NCBI RefSeq assembly: GCF_001636055.1 | Contig: NZ_CP011789.1 | Span: 4,154,001-4,218,000, forward strand | Source: Pseudomonas putida | Lineage (GTDB): Bacteria; Pseudomonadota; Gammaproteobacteria; Pseudomonadales; Pseudomonadaceae | DNA length: 64,000 nt | Direction: 5' to 3' | In this document: positions 54,346 through 62,881 of the stretch, in pieces | Position numbering within the stretch: position 1 is the first letter of the stretch | How the letters are laid out: the number at the start of each line of letters is the position of its first letter | Notes under the pieces: generated by a model | What the model was told of the DNA's origin: nothing | The model's database searches: none | What the model saw: only the letters and a program-made list of their open reading frames with translations | Program-made: the position numbers and the translations under genes

Positions 54346-54942
54346 TCAGGCCGCGGCGGTAGACACCAGCCGCTCCAGCACCAGGGTGATGCCGGTGGCG
54401 TTGTAGCACTTGTTCCACAGGTTCATCTGCTTGAAGTCGGCGAAGTCCTTGCCGTCACCCGGGTCCATGTAGGTGCCGTCCGGACGCTGCATCACGTAGT
54501 GCAGGCCGATGCCGAAGGTCATCACGATCTTCAGCGCCCGCCGGTTGGCCGCCAGGGCCGGTGGCTCGGAATGGATGATCGGGAAGCCCGCCCGCACGCA
54601 CTTGGTCTCGGCATCGGGGTAGAAGGTCGACAACGCGCTGGCGATCATCCCGCTCATGTAGATCTTCACATCCAACCCCAACTCGCGGGCAGCGATGGCC
54701 ACGTTGTGCGGGAAGGAATAGCCCAGCTTGCTCAAGTCGGCCTGCTCCTTATCCAGCCGCCCGCCCGTCACGGACCCCGAGGTGATCTGGTACAGCGCCG
54801 CCTCGCAGAAATAGTTGGCCTGCAAGGCCTGGCCGGTGCTGCGCGCGCCGGTGTTCGGCATGGTGGTCACGCCCAGCTCCGCCGCCGCGCACAACAGCGA
54901 TGCCGCGCCACAGGAAAATGCGAAATCTTGTTTCTTGTTCAT
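54346..54942 (-). CDS. Probable T6SS effector: papain/C39-like cysteine peptidase-fold protein
   Basis: 198 residues from the ATG at 54942. A possible catalytic triad reads Cys11 (FSCGAASLLCAAAELG), His148 (GIGLHYVMQRPDG) and Asp160 (TYMDPGDG), the spacing and context of papain-fold/C39-like peptidases, with a Gly-Ala-Ala helix after the Cys. Other Cys (18, 46, 115, 179) are unexplained. No signal peptide, as expected for a T6SS cargo. It is the last gene before vgrG and 31 bp after the hypothetical gene. The peptidase reading is from motif pattern only; target unknown. Confidence 0.55.
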   Translation of the reverse strand: MNKKQDFAFSCGAASLLCAAAELGVTTMPNTGARSTGQALQANYFCEAALYQITSGSVTGGRLDKEQADLSKLGYSFPHNVAIAARELGLDVKIYMSGMIASALSTFYPDAETKCVRAGFPIIHSEPPALAANRRALKIVMTFGIGLHYVMQRPDGTYMDPGDGKDFADFKQMNLWNKCYNATGITLVLERLVSTAAA

Positions 54943-54973
54943 GGAAGGCTCTCGAAGGCCGGCAGGCCTGGGT

Positions 54974-55579
54974 TCACTTGATGTCGGTAATCCAGAAGAA
55001 CGGGTTCGGATGGCCAGAGAACGCCGCCGGCTTGTCGACGGTCTCCAGCTGACTGCCGCTGAAACGCCACGAGGCGTAGTGCAGCGGCGCGAAGTACAGC
55101 CGCGCGTTGAGGTAGTCGAAGACAATGCGAAAGCGGTTGCCGCCCCAGCCGTAGGCGTCCAGGTCGCCCGCGGTGTACTCGACGTAGCCAGTGGCACAGT
55201 TGCCGCCGCCGCGGTCGGCCGAGTGGTGTTTGTTGGCCTGCGCGTAGGTGTGGTACAGCTGCCCGCGTGCCGAGGCCGGCTGCTGCGCCGTCAACTGCGG
55301 CAGGTAGCAGGGGGTGTTGGAATGGATCTGGCGCATCGCCCCCAGGGTGTCGTCGCCGATCGAGGTGGCGATGGCGCTGCAATCGTAGGGCGCCGTCGAT
55401 TGCATCAAGGTGCGCATCAATTGCTTGATGCGCGCGTCCACCGGCAGGTAGCGAAAATCAATGCGGTACAGGTCGAGGATCGGCCCTTGCTTGCAGGCCT
55501 TGACGCAATCAGGGTCGGCCGCCTCTTCCAAGGCTTTGATGAACTCGTAGCTGCTTTTCTTGCCGTCGCGCTCGGACAT
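54974..55579 (-). CDS. Hypothetical protein in the T6SS effector cassette
   Basis: 201 residues from the ATG at 55579, GGGGAG eleven bases upstream. Not recognised. Cys-rich N-terminal half (PDCVKACKQGP, YDCSAI, NTPCYLP), a RGGGNCATGYVEYTAGDLDAYG (partial) segment, and an aromatic C-terminal sheet (FRIVFDYLNARLYFAPLHYAS). It is 17 bp after the RIP gene and 31 bp before the peptidase-like gene, so all three are cotranscribed with clpV. It may be an immunity protein, adaptor or a third effector. No export signal. Confidence 0.6.
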   Translation of the reverse strand: MSERDGKKSSYEFIKALEEAADPDCVKACKQGPILDLYRIDFRYLPVDARIKQLMRTLMQSTAPYDCSAIATSIGDDTLGAMRQIHSNTPCYLPQLTAQQPASARGQLYHTYAQANKHHSADRGGGNCATGYVEYTAGDLDAYGWGGNRFRIVFDYLNARLYFAPLHYASWRFSGSQLETVDKPAAFSGHPNPFFWITDIK

Positions 55580-55596
55580 GCTCGTTGTCTCCCCTG

Positions 55597-56202
55597 TCAG
55601 CCTGCGTGGCGCACCCACACCTTGGCGCTTTGCACCTCGGTGAGCTTTTCCCAGTCTTTGAACAGCGTCTGCCAGTCGCCCAGCGGCTTGTAGGCGTCGT
55701 GCTCGCTGGCCAGCAGGCGTTCGATACGCAGCTCGGTTTCCTTGAAGCGCACCGCCTCCGCGCAGACGACCACGGCGAACGACAGCGGCAGCCTGAGGTG
55801 GTCGTAGCCGCCGCCGCTGTATTGGCGCAGCGCTACCAGGTCCATGCGGGTGAAGGCCGAGTAGGTGGTGGCCGTGGTGTTGGTGCGCAAGGCCGAATGA
55901 GTGCCCTTCAGGTCAATCTTGCGCAGGCGGTTGTTGTTGCCGCCCACGCCCAGCTTCGGGGCGAACGGCGGCTCGGAATCGGCGAAGTGGTACCAGGTGC
56001 CATCGGCACCGAGGAAGGCATCGATGTACAGGGACTTGCGCGACATCAGCAGGCTCGCCGCCACGCCCTCGCCTGGCTTCAGGATCAGGTCGATGCGAAA
56101 GAACCCTTCGCGCCCCTTGGGCATGGCCAGCAAGGTGCGCATCTGGGCGATGGCGTCGCCGTAGACGAACAGGCCGGTGTACAGGTGCATGGTGATGATC
56201 AT
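55597..56202 (-). CDS. Ribosome-inactivating protein (RIP, rRNA N-glycosidase) domain, probable T6SS effector
   Basis: 201 residues, a single RIP domain. Segments match Shiga toxin A/ricin A: KSLYIDAFLGADGTWYHFAD (cf. LYVTGF...FYRFAD), TTYSAFTRMDLVALRQYSG, CAEAVRFKETELRI (cf. AEALRF/EAARF) and KDWEKLTE (cf. NWGRLS). The five active-site residues are present: Tyr59, Tyr114, Glu149, Arg152, Trp184. RIPs remove one adenine from the sarcin-ricin loop and stop translation. No signal peptide and no B chain. The ATG overlaps the clpV stop (ATGA). Delivery by the adjacent VgrG is inferred. A cognate immunity is not identified. Confidence 0.82.
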   Translation of the reverse strand: MIITMHLYTGLFVYGDAIAQMRTLLAMPKGREGFFRIDLILKPGEGVAASLLMSRKSLYIDAFLGADGTWYHFADSEPPFAPKLGVGGNNNRLRKIDLKGTHSALRTNTTATTYSAFTRMDLVALRQYSGGGYDHLRLPLSFAVVVCAEAVRFKETELRIERLLASEHDAYKPLGDWQTLFKDWEKLTEVQSAKVWVRHAG

Positions 56203-58841
56203 GCCGCTTCCTCGTCGTAGGTGTAGTCGAAAGCGCCGTCGCGCACGCCCAGGTGCACGCGGGTGACTGCTTCGCCGCGCAGCATCCGTTCGAGGAATTC
56301 GCGGCTGATGGCGGGCAGTACCGAGTGGGTGAGGATCGCGTCGATCATCCGCCCGCCGCTCTCGAGCTCCGTGCAGCGGCTGGCGATCAGCGCTACCACT
56401 GCCTCGTCGCAACTGAACGGCACGCCGTGGCGCTCGGCCAGGCGCCGCTCGATGCGGCCCAGTTGCAGGCGGATGATGCTGGCGAGCATGGCGTCGCTCA
56501 GCGGGTAATAGGGGATGGTCACCACCCGCCCGAGCAGCGCGGGCGGGAAGACGTGCAGCAGCGGCTCGCGCAGGGCGCGGGCGATGGTTTCCGGGTCCGG
56601 CACCCGCTCCGGTCGCAGGCACAGATGGCTGATGGTCTCGGTGCCGACGTTGGTGGTGAGCAGGATCAGGGTGTTCCTGAAGTCGATCACCCTGCCCTCG
56701 CCGTCCTCCATCCAGCCTTTGTCGAACACCTGGAAGAACAGCTCGTGCACATCGGGGTGGGCCTTCTCGATCTCGTCCAGCAGCACCACGCTGTAGGGCT
56801 TGCGCCGCACCGCCTCGGTCAGCACGCCGCCCTCGCCGTAGCCGACGTAGCCGGGTGGCGCGCCCTTGAGGCTGGAAACCGTGTGCGCTTCCTGGTACTC
56901 GCTCATGTTGATGGTCACCAGGTTGTGCTCACCGCCATACAGCGCCTCGGCCAGGGCCAGGGCGGTCTCGGTCTTGCCCACCCCGGAGGTGCCGGCGAGC
57001 AGGAACACGCCCACCGGCTTGCCTGGGTTGTCGAGCCCGGCGCGCGCGGTCTGGATACGCCGGGCGATGGCTTCCAGGGCATGCGGCTGGCCGATGATAC
57101 GTCGCGACAGGCTGCTGGCCAGGTTGAGCACGTTGTCGATCTCGTTGCGCACCATGCGTCCGACCGGAATGCCGGTCCAGTCCTGCACCACGGCGGCCAC
57201 CGCTTGCTCGTCGACGGTGAGCAGGATCAATGGCGTCTCGCCCTGGGCCTCGGCCAGCGCCTGCTGGCGGCTGCGCAGCTCAACCAGGGCGTCGTCGCTC
57301 ACGCCCTCACCGCCCAGTTGCCCGCGCAGTTCGACGATCGCCGCCACCTGTTCCTGCTCGCTGGCCCAGGACGCCTCCAGACCATCGAGCCGCTCGCGCT
57401 CGCGGGTGCGCTGCGCGTCGAGGGCCGCCTGGCGCGCGTCGGTGTCCACCCCCAGCGCGCGCTCGCGGGCGATGATCGCCTGCTCGGTGTCCAGCGCTTC
57501 GAGCCGCCGACGGCTGTCGTCCACCGCCGCCGGGGTGGCGTGCAGGCTGATGGCAACCCGCGCGCAGGCGGTGTCGAGCAGGCTGATGGCCTTGTCCGGC
57601 AGCTGGCGCGCGGGGATGTAGCGGTGCGAGAGGCGCACCGCCGCAGCCAGCGCAGTGTCGAGAATCTGCACCTGGTGGTGGCGTGCCATGCTTTCGGCGA
57701 TGCCGCGCAGCATCAGCAGCGCGCGGGCCTCGTCGGGTTCGCCGACCTGCACGGTCTGGAAGCGCCGGGTCAACGCGGGGTCTTTCTCGATGTACTTCTT
57801 GTACTCGGCGAAAGTGGTCGCGCCGATCGTGCGCAGCGTGCCACGGGCCAGCGCCGGCTTGAGCAGGTTGGCCGCATCGCCGGTGCCCGCCGCACCGCCC
57901 GCGCCGACCAGGGTGTGGGTTTCGTCGATGAACAGGATCACCGGCGTGACGCTGGCCTGCACTTCGTCGATCACCGCGCGCAGGCGCTGCTCGAACTCGC
58001 CCTTCATGCTCGCCCCGGCCTGCAGCAGGCCGACGTCGAGCACCAGCAGGCGCACCGTGCGCAGCGCTGGCGGCACGTCACCGCGCACGATGCGCTGGGC
58101 CAGGCCTTCGACCACGGCGGTCTTGCCGACCCCGGCCTCGCCGACCAGCAACGGGTTGTTCTGCCGGCGGCGCATGAGGATGTCGATGACCTGGCGGATC
58201 TCGTCGTCACGACCGACGATCGGGTCCAGCGTGCCGCTGCGCGCCTGCCCGGTGAGGTCGACGGTGAAGCGCGCCAGCGCCTCCTGGCCATTCGGGCCGG
58301 CGCTGGGCAGCGCGCCGGAGCTTTCCCCCGGTGCCAGCTGAAAGCCGTCGCTGGCTGCCTGATGGGCTTCGGGCGAGTCGGCCAGCACCGTGGCGAAGCA
58401 CTCGGTAAGGTCGTCGATGCGCACCTTGGCGAACTCGGCGGACAACGCCAGCACCGCATTGCGCAGGGCGCGGTCCTTGAGCAGGCCGACCAGCAGGTGC
58501 CCGGAACGTACCTGGGCCTCGCCGAACATCAGCGTGGCATGCACCCAGGCGCGCTCGACTGTGTCTTCGAGTTGCGACGACAGGTCGGTGATCGAGGTGG
58601 AGCCACGCGGCAGGCGGTTCAGCGCCGTGGTCAGGTCGGCGGCCAGGCGCGCCGGGTCGAGGCTGTAGTGGCGCACGATGCGCACCAGGTCGCTGTCCTG
58701 CGCCTGCAGCTGGTGCAGCCAGTGCGCCAGCTCCACGTAGGGGTTGCCACGCAGCTTGCAGAACACCGTGCTGCTTTCGATGGCCCGGTAGCACAGGCCG
58801 TTGAGTTTGCCGAACAGGGCCACTCGACTGATCTCAGCCAT
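56199..58841 (-). CDS. clpV: T6SS sheath-recycling AAA+ ATPase ClpV (TssH)
   Basis: 880 residues. N-terminal Clp-N domain, first AAA+ module with Walker A GEAGVGKT and Walker B VILFIDETHTLVG, a middle coiled-coil, and a second AAA+ module with GTSGVGKTETALALAEALYGGE (partial) and VVLLDEIEKAHPDV. It strips and recycles contracted TssBC sheaths. The start lies inside the end of tssG (8-bp overlap) and the stop overlaps the RIP start. Confidence 0.96.
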   Translation of the reverse strand: MAEISRVALFGKLNGLCYRAIESSTVFCKLRGNPYVELAHWLHQLQAQDSDLVRIVRHYSLDPARLAADLTTALNRLPRGSTSITDLSSQLEDTVERAWVHATLMFGEAQVRSGHLLVGLLKDRALRNAVLALSAEFAKVRIDDLTECFATVLADSPEAHQAASDGFQLAPGESSGALPSAGPNGQEALARFTVDLTGQARSGTLDPIVGRDDEIRQVIDILMRRRQNNPLLVGEAGVGKTAVVEGLAQRIVRGDVPPALRTVRLLVLDVGLLQAGASMKGEFEQRLRAVIDEVQASVTPVILFIDETHTLVGAGGAAGTGDAANLLKPALARGTLRTIGATTFAEYKKYIEKDPALTRRFQTVQVGEPDEARALLMLRGIAESMARHHQVQILDTALAAAVRLSHRYIPARQLPDKAISLLDTACARVAISLHATPAAVDDSRRRLEALDTEQAIIARERALGVDTDARQAALDAQRTRERERLDGLEASWASEQEQVAAIVELRGQLGGEGVSDDALVELRSRQQALAEAQGETPLILLTVDEQAVAAVVQDWTGIPVGRMVRNEIDNVLNLASSLSRRIIGQPHALEAIARRIQTARAGLDNPGKPVGVFLLAGTSGVGKTETALALAEALYGGEHNLVTINMSEYQEAHTVSSLKGAPPGYVGYGEGGVLTEAVRRKPYSVVLLDEIEKAHPDVHELFFQVFDKGWMEDGEGRVIDFRNTLILLTTNVGTETISHLCLRPERVPDPETIARALREPLLHVFPPALLGRVVTIPYYPLSDAMLASIIRLQLGRIERRLAERHGVPFSCDEAVVALIASRCTELESGGRMIDAILTHSVLPAISREFLERMLRGEAVTRVHLGVRDGAFDYTYDEEAA

Positions 58842-59877
58842 GATCTGATCCTTGCGATGAGGGGGAAACGGAAGGGGTAAGGCGCGGGTTGATGAGCAAC
58901 TGGCGGTCGTCTTCGCTCGGTGGTGCGCTGCTCAGCCAACTGCTCCAGCCAAGCCGGGCATCCCGGCCCAGGCGGGTGCCGGGCAGGTGCTGGCGGGCGA
59001 CGATCAGGTTGACGTCCCAGTCCAGCGCCAGGCCCGCGTACTGGCGCACCCAGTCGGTCAGCCGGCGCAGGCCGGGCTGGCCCGGCAGCAGGCGGCGCAC
59101 TTGGGCCATGCTCAGCGGGCCGACCCGCAGGCGGAACTTGCCCTGGGCGTTCCACACCTTGCGCCCGAGCACCGTGCCCACGCCCAGGCGCTCGGCGCTC
59201 GGCCCGCTGCGCAGGGCGCACAGGCCATCGGCCGGCAGGGTCATCCAGTGGCCGACGAACTGCTCCACCTGCACCGGCACACCGAGGTCGTCGCTGAGCA
59301 GCGCGGCCAGGCCTTCGGCATTGCGCATGTGCGGCGCCAGACGCCCGGCATGGTGCTGCTTGGCCAGTTGCGGCACGGCATCGCGGCCTTGCAGCGAGGG
59401 CATGCCCAGGCCGATCAGCGAGGCCACGTAGTCGGAGAAGCGGTCGGTGCCGGGGCGGTCGAGGCTGACCGCTGGCTGGGCACTGGCCCAGGCGCGGTAG
59501 AACAGGCTGATCAGGCGGTGATGGAAGATATCGAGGAAGCGCGCCAGGGTCGGGTCGTCGACATTGCGCTGGCGGTCGCGTACGTATTCGGTCAGGTGCA
59601 GCGGCAGTGGCCCGTTGGCGCCCAGTGCGCCGAAGCCATTGAGCAGAAGGCGCGGCGCCTGGTGCCCGTCGCCCGCCTGCAGGCCCGCCAGCATCGACGG
59701 TTCGAAGGCCAGCGACGGCTGCTGGCCGAAGCGCAGCGGCTCGTCGGCCGGGCGGCTGGCCTGGCCGATCCGTGGGCGGTCGGCGAAGGCGCATTCGAGC
59801 TGGCGCAGGGCGGCGTAGAAGTCGAACGACGCCGGTTTCTGCGCGAGCCGCTGCAACAGCGCTAGAGGATCTCGCAT
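58834..59877 (-). CDS. tssG: T6SS baseplate protein TssG
   Basis: 347 residues from the ATG at 59877; a much longer in-frame opening upstream is a shadow of tssF. N-terminal motif FDFYAALRQLECAF, then LRFGQQPSLAF, TEYVRDRQRN and FHHRLISLFYRAW, all characteristic of TssG (VasB/ImpH). It forms the TssF2G wedge of the baseplate. It overlaps tssF by 16 bp and clpV by 8 bp. Confidence 0.94.
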   Translation of the reverse strand: MRDPLALLQRLAQKPASFDFYAALRQLECAFADRPRIGQASRPADEPLRFGQQPSLAFEPSMLAGLQAGDGHQAPRLLLNGFGALGANGPLPLHLTEYVRDRQRNVDDPTLARFLDIFHHRLISLFYRAWASAQPAVSLDRPGTDRFSDYVASLIGLGMPSLQGRDAVPQLAKQHHAGRLAPHMRNAEGLAALLSDDLGVPVQVEQFVGHWMTLPADGLCALRSGPSAERLGVGTVLGRKVWNAQGKFRLRVGPLSMAQVRRLLPGQPGLRRLTDWVRQYAGLALDWDVNLIVARQHLPGTRLGRDARLGWSSWLSSAPPSEDDRQLLINPRLTPSVSPSSQGSDHG

Positions 59878-61736
59878 CGCCCTACCCTCGCCGGCCACTG
59901 CATGATCAAGCCGCGCGTGGTGCTGTGCAGCTGGGTTTCGGTGAAGCTGTTGAGCGCCACGTACTTGGCGAAGAACTGCTCCAGCACCGCGCCGAAGACG
60001 AACAGGCTGGCGCCTTCGAAGGCGCTCTCGTCGACCGTGACGCACACCTGCAAACCACGGCCATGGGTGATCGGGCCTGGGATCGGCAGACGTCGCACGA
60101 TCGACCGCGCGATCACCGAGCGCAGACCGTCGACCTGCTTGTGCACCGGCGTATCGCTGACGCCGCAGTACAGCCGCAGCAGGTCGCGCAAGGCGCTGGC
60201 GCCCTGCTCCGGGTCCTGGTCGAGCAGCGACAGGTAGTTCAGCGACAGGTGGCTGACCAGCCGCCAGGCGGTTTCGCCCTCGGCGAACGAGGCTCGCGGC
60301 GCGGTCGGCCCGGCCACGCAACGCACCGCCTGCACCGGCGCGCCGGAGTCGACGGTGAAGTCGGTCTTGCCCACGCCCACCGGCATGCTCAGCACCAGGT
60401 CGCGGTTGCTGCACAGGGTGTCGACGCCCAGCTGGCGCAGGTCGCTGCGGTACGGCGCCTCGTGGGCGTCGACCAGGGTCAGGAAGATCTCGCTGCCGAT
60501 GTAGCTGGAGCGCGGCCCCTGGCGACGCTGCTGGGCGCTGAGCACGCGAGTGTCGCGGCGCACCTGGAACCAGGCGCCCTGGCGAGGGTCGTGCAGGTCG
60601 TTGGCGCGGTAGAACGACTCGAAGCGCTGCTCGGCCTCGGCACCGCTGCCGTGGCCGGTGACGCCGGTGACCTGATGGATCTCGAAATCCATCGGCCGGG
60701 TGCGGTCGGGCACCACGTGGTAATCGACCTGCTGGTCAGACAGGTGCACGCGGTCGGCGCGTTTGGGGAACAGGTTGATCGCCGGGGTGCAGTGCAGCGC
60801 GAACTGCGTGGCGGACACGCTGCTTTCGAGCGCTGGCACGAAGGTCTTGAACAGCACCGTCACATCCAGTTCACTGACGTCGCAACGCTGCACCGCCGGG
60901 CCCAGTCCGCCCAGTTCGACGAACTGGAAGCGCTGCGGCAAGGCGAAGTATTCCTGCAGCAGCCGGTAGCCCTGGAAGGTGCGCGGCGCCACCGGCAGCA
61001 GGGCCTGGTCGTCGTCAAAGCCCTGGGCGCGCAGCGCCGAGGCGTCGATGAAGGCGTGCCAGCGGTTGTCGGCCTGCACCGGCTGCACCAGCACCCCGGC
61101 GGCCTGGGCCAGCAGTTGCTCCTGGATGCGCCCGGCCAGCCCTTCGGTGCCGCGCAGGTGCAGCATCAAACGCTCGAGGGCGAGCTTGTCGAAGGTCAGC
61201 CCGGCGCCGACTTTCAGGCGCAGGCGCAGCGCCGCCTTGACCGGGCCCAGGCGCGCCAGCTCGACACCGCCGACCTGCCCGGAGCAGGCGAAGTAACGGG
61301 CCTCGGTGAGCTCGATCGGCCACAGGGTGACGTCATGCGCGGTGCGGAATTCGCAGGCGGTCTGGTCGCCCTTGCCCAGCAGGCTGTGCAAGGGCGTGCC
61401 GCGCGGCACGGTGAAGCCGGCGGCCAGGCTGCCTTCGGCGAGGTCCGGTTGCAGTTGCACCAAGGCGGTGGCTGGCGTGGGTGCCAGGTAATGGGGGTAG
61501 ACCAGCTCCAGCAGGTGATTGGTGAAGCGTGGAAATTCGGCGTCGATCTTCAGTTGCACGCGCGCTGCGAGGAAGCTGAAGCCCTCCAGCAGGCGCTCGA
61601 CGTAAGGGTCGGCGCAGGCGTGGCTTTCCAGCCCCAGACGCCCGGCGACCTTGGGGAAATCGCGGGCGAACTCACCGCCCATCTCGCGCAGGTGCTGGAG
61701 TTCGCGCTCGTAGTAACGCAGCAGCTTGGGGTTCAT
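59862..61736 (-). CDS. tssF: T6SS baseplate protein TssF
   Basis: 624 residues from MNPKLLRYYERELQHLREMG (ATG at 61736), which overlaps the tssE stop by four bases. EFARDFPKVAGRLGLES, PYVERLLEGFSFLAARVQLKIDAEFPRFTNHLLE (partial) and the later FGAVLEQFFAKYVALNSFTET (partial) are family hallmarks. Core wedge subunit with TssG and TssE. Confidence 0.95.
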   Translation of the reverse strand: MNPKLLRYYERELQHLREMGGEFARDFPKVAGRLGLESHACADPYVERLLEGFSFLAARVQLKIDAEFPRFTNHLLELVYPHYLAPTPATALVQLQPDLAEGSLAAGFTVPRGTPLHSLLGKGDQTACEFRTAHDVTLWPIELTEARYFACSGQVGGVELARLGPVKAALRLRLKVGAGLTFDKLALERLMLHLRGTEGLAGRIQEQLLAQAAGVLVQPVQADNRWHAFIDASALRAQGFDDDQALLPVAPRTFQGYRLLQEYFALPQRFQFVELGGLGPAVQRCDVSELDVTVLFKTFVPALESSVSATQFALHCTPAINLFPKRADRVHLSDQQVDYHVVPDRTRPMDFEIHQVTGVTGHGSGAEAEQRFESFYRANDLHDPRQGAWFQVRRDTRVLSAQQRRQGPRSSYIGSEIFLTLVDAHEAPYRSDLRQLGVDTLCSNRDLVLSMPVGVGKTDFTVDSGAPVQAVRCVAGPTAPRASFAEGETAWRLVSHLSLNYLSLLDQDPEQGASALRDLLRLYCGVSDTPVHKQVDGLRSVIARSIVRRLPIPGPITHGRGLQVCVTVDESAFEGASLFVFGAVLEQFFAKYVALNSFTETQLHSTTRGLIMQWPARVGRCEIL

Positions 61737-62251
61737 CGCACACCTCCGGCGTCGATGTCGTAGAGCTTCACATCGCCCGCCTCCAGGTCCAGTTCGGTCT
61801 TCAGGTACAGGCGCTCGGGCAGCGGCTGGCCCCACAGCTCACCGTGGATCTCGAACGCCACCTGGTTGGGGCTGGCCTGTTCGCGGTCCCGGGCCAGTGG
61901 CGTGACGCGCACGCTGGCCGGCAGGATGCGCGGCTCGAAATCGACGATCACCTGCTCGATGCGCCGCGCCAGGGCCTGCGGATCAAGGCCGGTGGCGGTC
62001 TTGCCGGACAGGTCGGGCAGTCCGAAGTTGAGCACCGAGCGCGCCGCCAGCGGGTAGGCGGTGAGGTCCTGCACACTGCCCAGGCTGGTGCTGTTGAGCA
62101 GCCAGCCGAGGTCGCGCAGCACCGCCTTGCGCAGCGCGCGCATCGACAGCACGCGCTGCTCGCGGGGCTCGTGCGACTGGTCGCGGGCGTCGTCGCTCAG
62201 GCGGTCGAGCAGCGAGGGTTGCAGACGCTCACTGCTGGTCAGCTCAGCCAT
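61733..62251 (-). CDS. tssE: T6SS baseplate protein TssE (gp25-like)
   Basis: 172 residues. N-terminal PSLLDRLSDD, LRDLGWLLNSTS in the middle and the gp25 signature region VIVDFEPRILPASVRVTP. gp25-like proteins nucleate the sheath at the baseplate. ATGA overlap with tssF. Separated from hcp by a 97-bp gap with a GC-rich hairpin. Confidence 0.93.
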   Translation of the reverse strand: MAELTSSERLQPSLLDRLSDDARDQSHEPREQRVLSMRALRKAVLRDLGWLLNSTSLGSVQDLTAYPLAARSVLNFGLPDLSGKTATGLDPQALARRIEQVIVDFEPRILPASVRVTPLARDREQASPNQVAFEIHGELWGQPLPERLYLKTELDLEAGDVKLYDIDAGGVR

Positions 62252-62305
62252 GATCGACAGCGCCAGGCAAAATGAAGGGGGTCATGGGCGACACTCCAGG
62301 TCGAA

Positions 62306-62338
62306 GGGCCGGGCCGGCACCTGGGCACCGGCCGGCCA
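62306..62338 (-). terminator. GC-rich hairpin between hcp and tssE (attenuator)
   Basis: GGCCGGGCCGG and CCGGCCGGCC (one bulge) flank CACCTGGGCA. There is no T-run. It lies directly after hcp on its coding strand and may reduce transcription into tssE, giving the excess of Hcp typical of T6SS operons, or protect the hcp messenger. Confidence 0.45.
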
Positions 62339-62348
62339 AGGGGCCAGG

Positions 62349-62831
62349 TCAGATCTTGGCGTTGGCTTCCAGGTCCCACTTCTTCGGCGTGCCGGTGGTG
62401 ATCTTCTCGCCGCTGAAGGAGTCGTACTGGTAGCTGATCTTGGTGAAGTTGATCGAGAAGGTTTCGCTCGGGCGCTCGCCGTTGCTGCTGGCCGAGTAGG
62501 AGCTGATGATCGCCTCCTCGAGTTCGAGCTTGAGGAACACCTGCTCTTTCTTCTCGGCGCCGCCGGTCTGGATGAAGTGGATCTCGGCCTTGCCCAGGCT
62601 CTTGCCGCACACCGCTTCCATGAACAGGTCGGCGGACGCCAGGTCGGTGGCCTTGGTCAGGGAAATCTCCGAGAACGACGGGTTGCTGGTGTCGCGGTCG
62701 GCGCCGCCGCCGCTGGTGGAGATGGCGCGGCCGACGCCCATCTGCAGGGCGTCGATGGTGATCCAGTCGGCGTGGCCGGAGACGGTCGAGGTGCCTTTGA
62801 TTTTCTTGCCGTTGAAGTTGAGCAGGATCAT
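62349..62831 (-). CDS. hcp: T6SS tube protein Hcp
   Basis: 160 residues. Hallmarks: KGTSTVSGHADWITIDALQMGVGR (partial), the serine-rich loop, LFMEAVCGKSLGKAEIHFIQTGG (partial) and ISYQYDSFSGEKITTGTPKKWDLEANAKI (partial), the typical C-terminal end of Hcp1-type proteins. Hexameric rings stack to form the tube that carries effectors. It is close to Hcp1/Hcp3 class proteins with an IIR-less N-terminus. Confidence 0.96.
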   Translation of the reverse strand: MILLNFNGKKIKGTSTVSGHADWITIDALQMGVGRAISTSGGGADRDTSNPSFSEISLTKATDLASADLFMEAVCGKSLGKAEIHFIQTGGAEKKEQVFLKLELEEAIISSYSASSNGERPSETFSINFTKISYQYDSFSGEKITTGTPKKWDLEANAKI

Positions 62832-62881
62832 GGTCTGTACCTTTTCGGTGGGTCAGTGAGGGTGCTGGGGAACGCGCGCCG

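Noticed and set aside
54974..55579. Second RIP-like toxin
   Set aside because: YRIDFRYLP and the aromatic sheet are faintly reminiscent, but no Glu-x-x-Arg motif or conserved Trp region is present.
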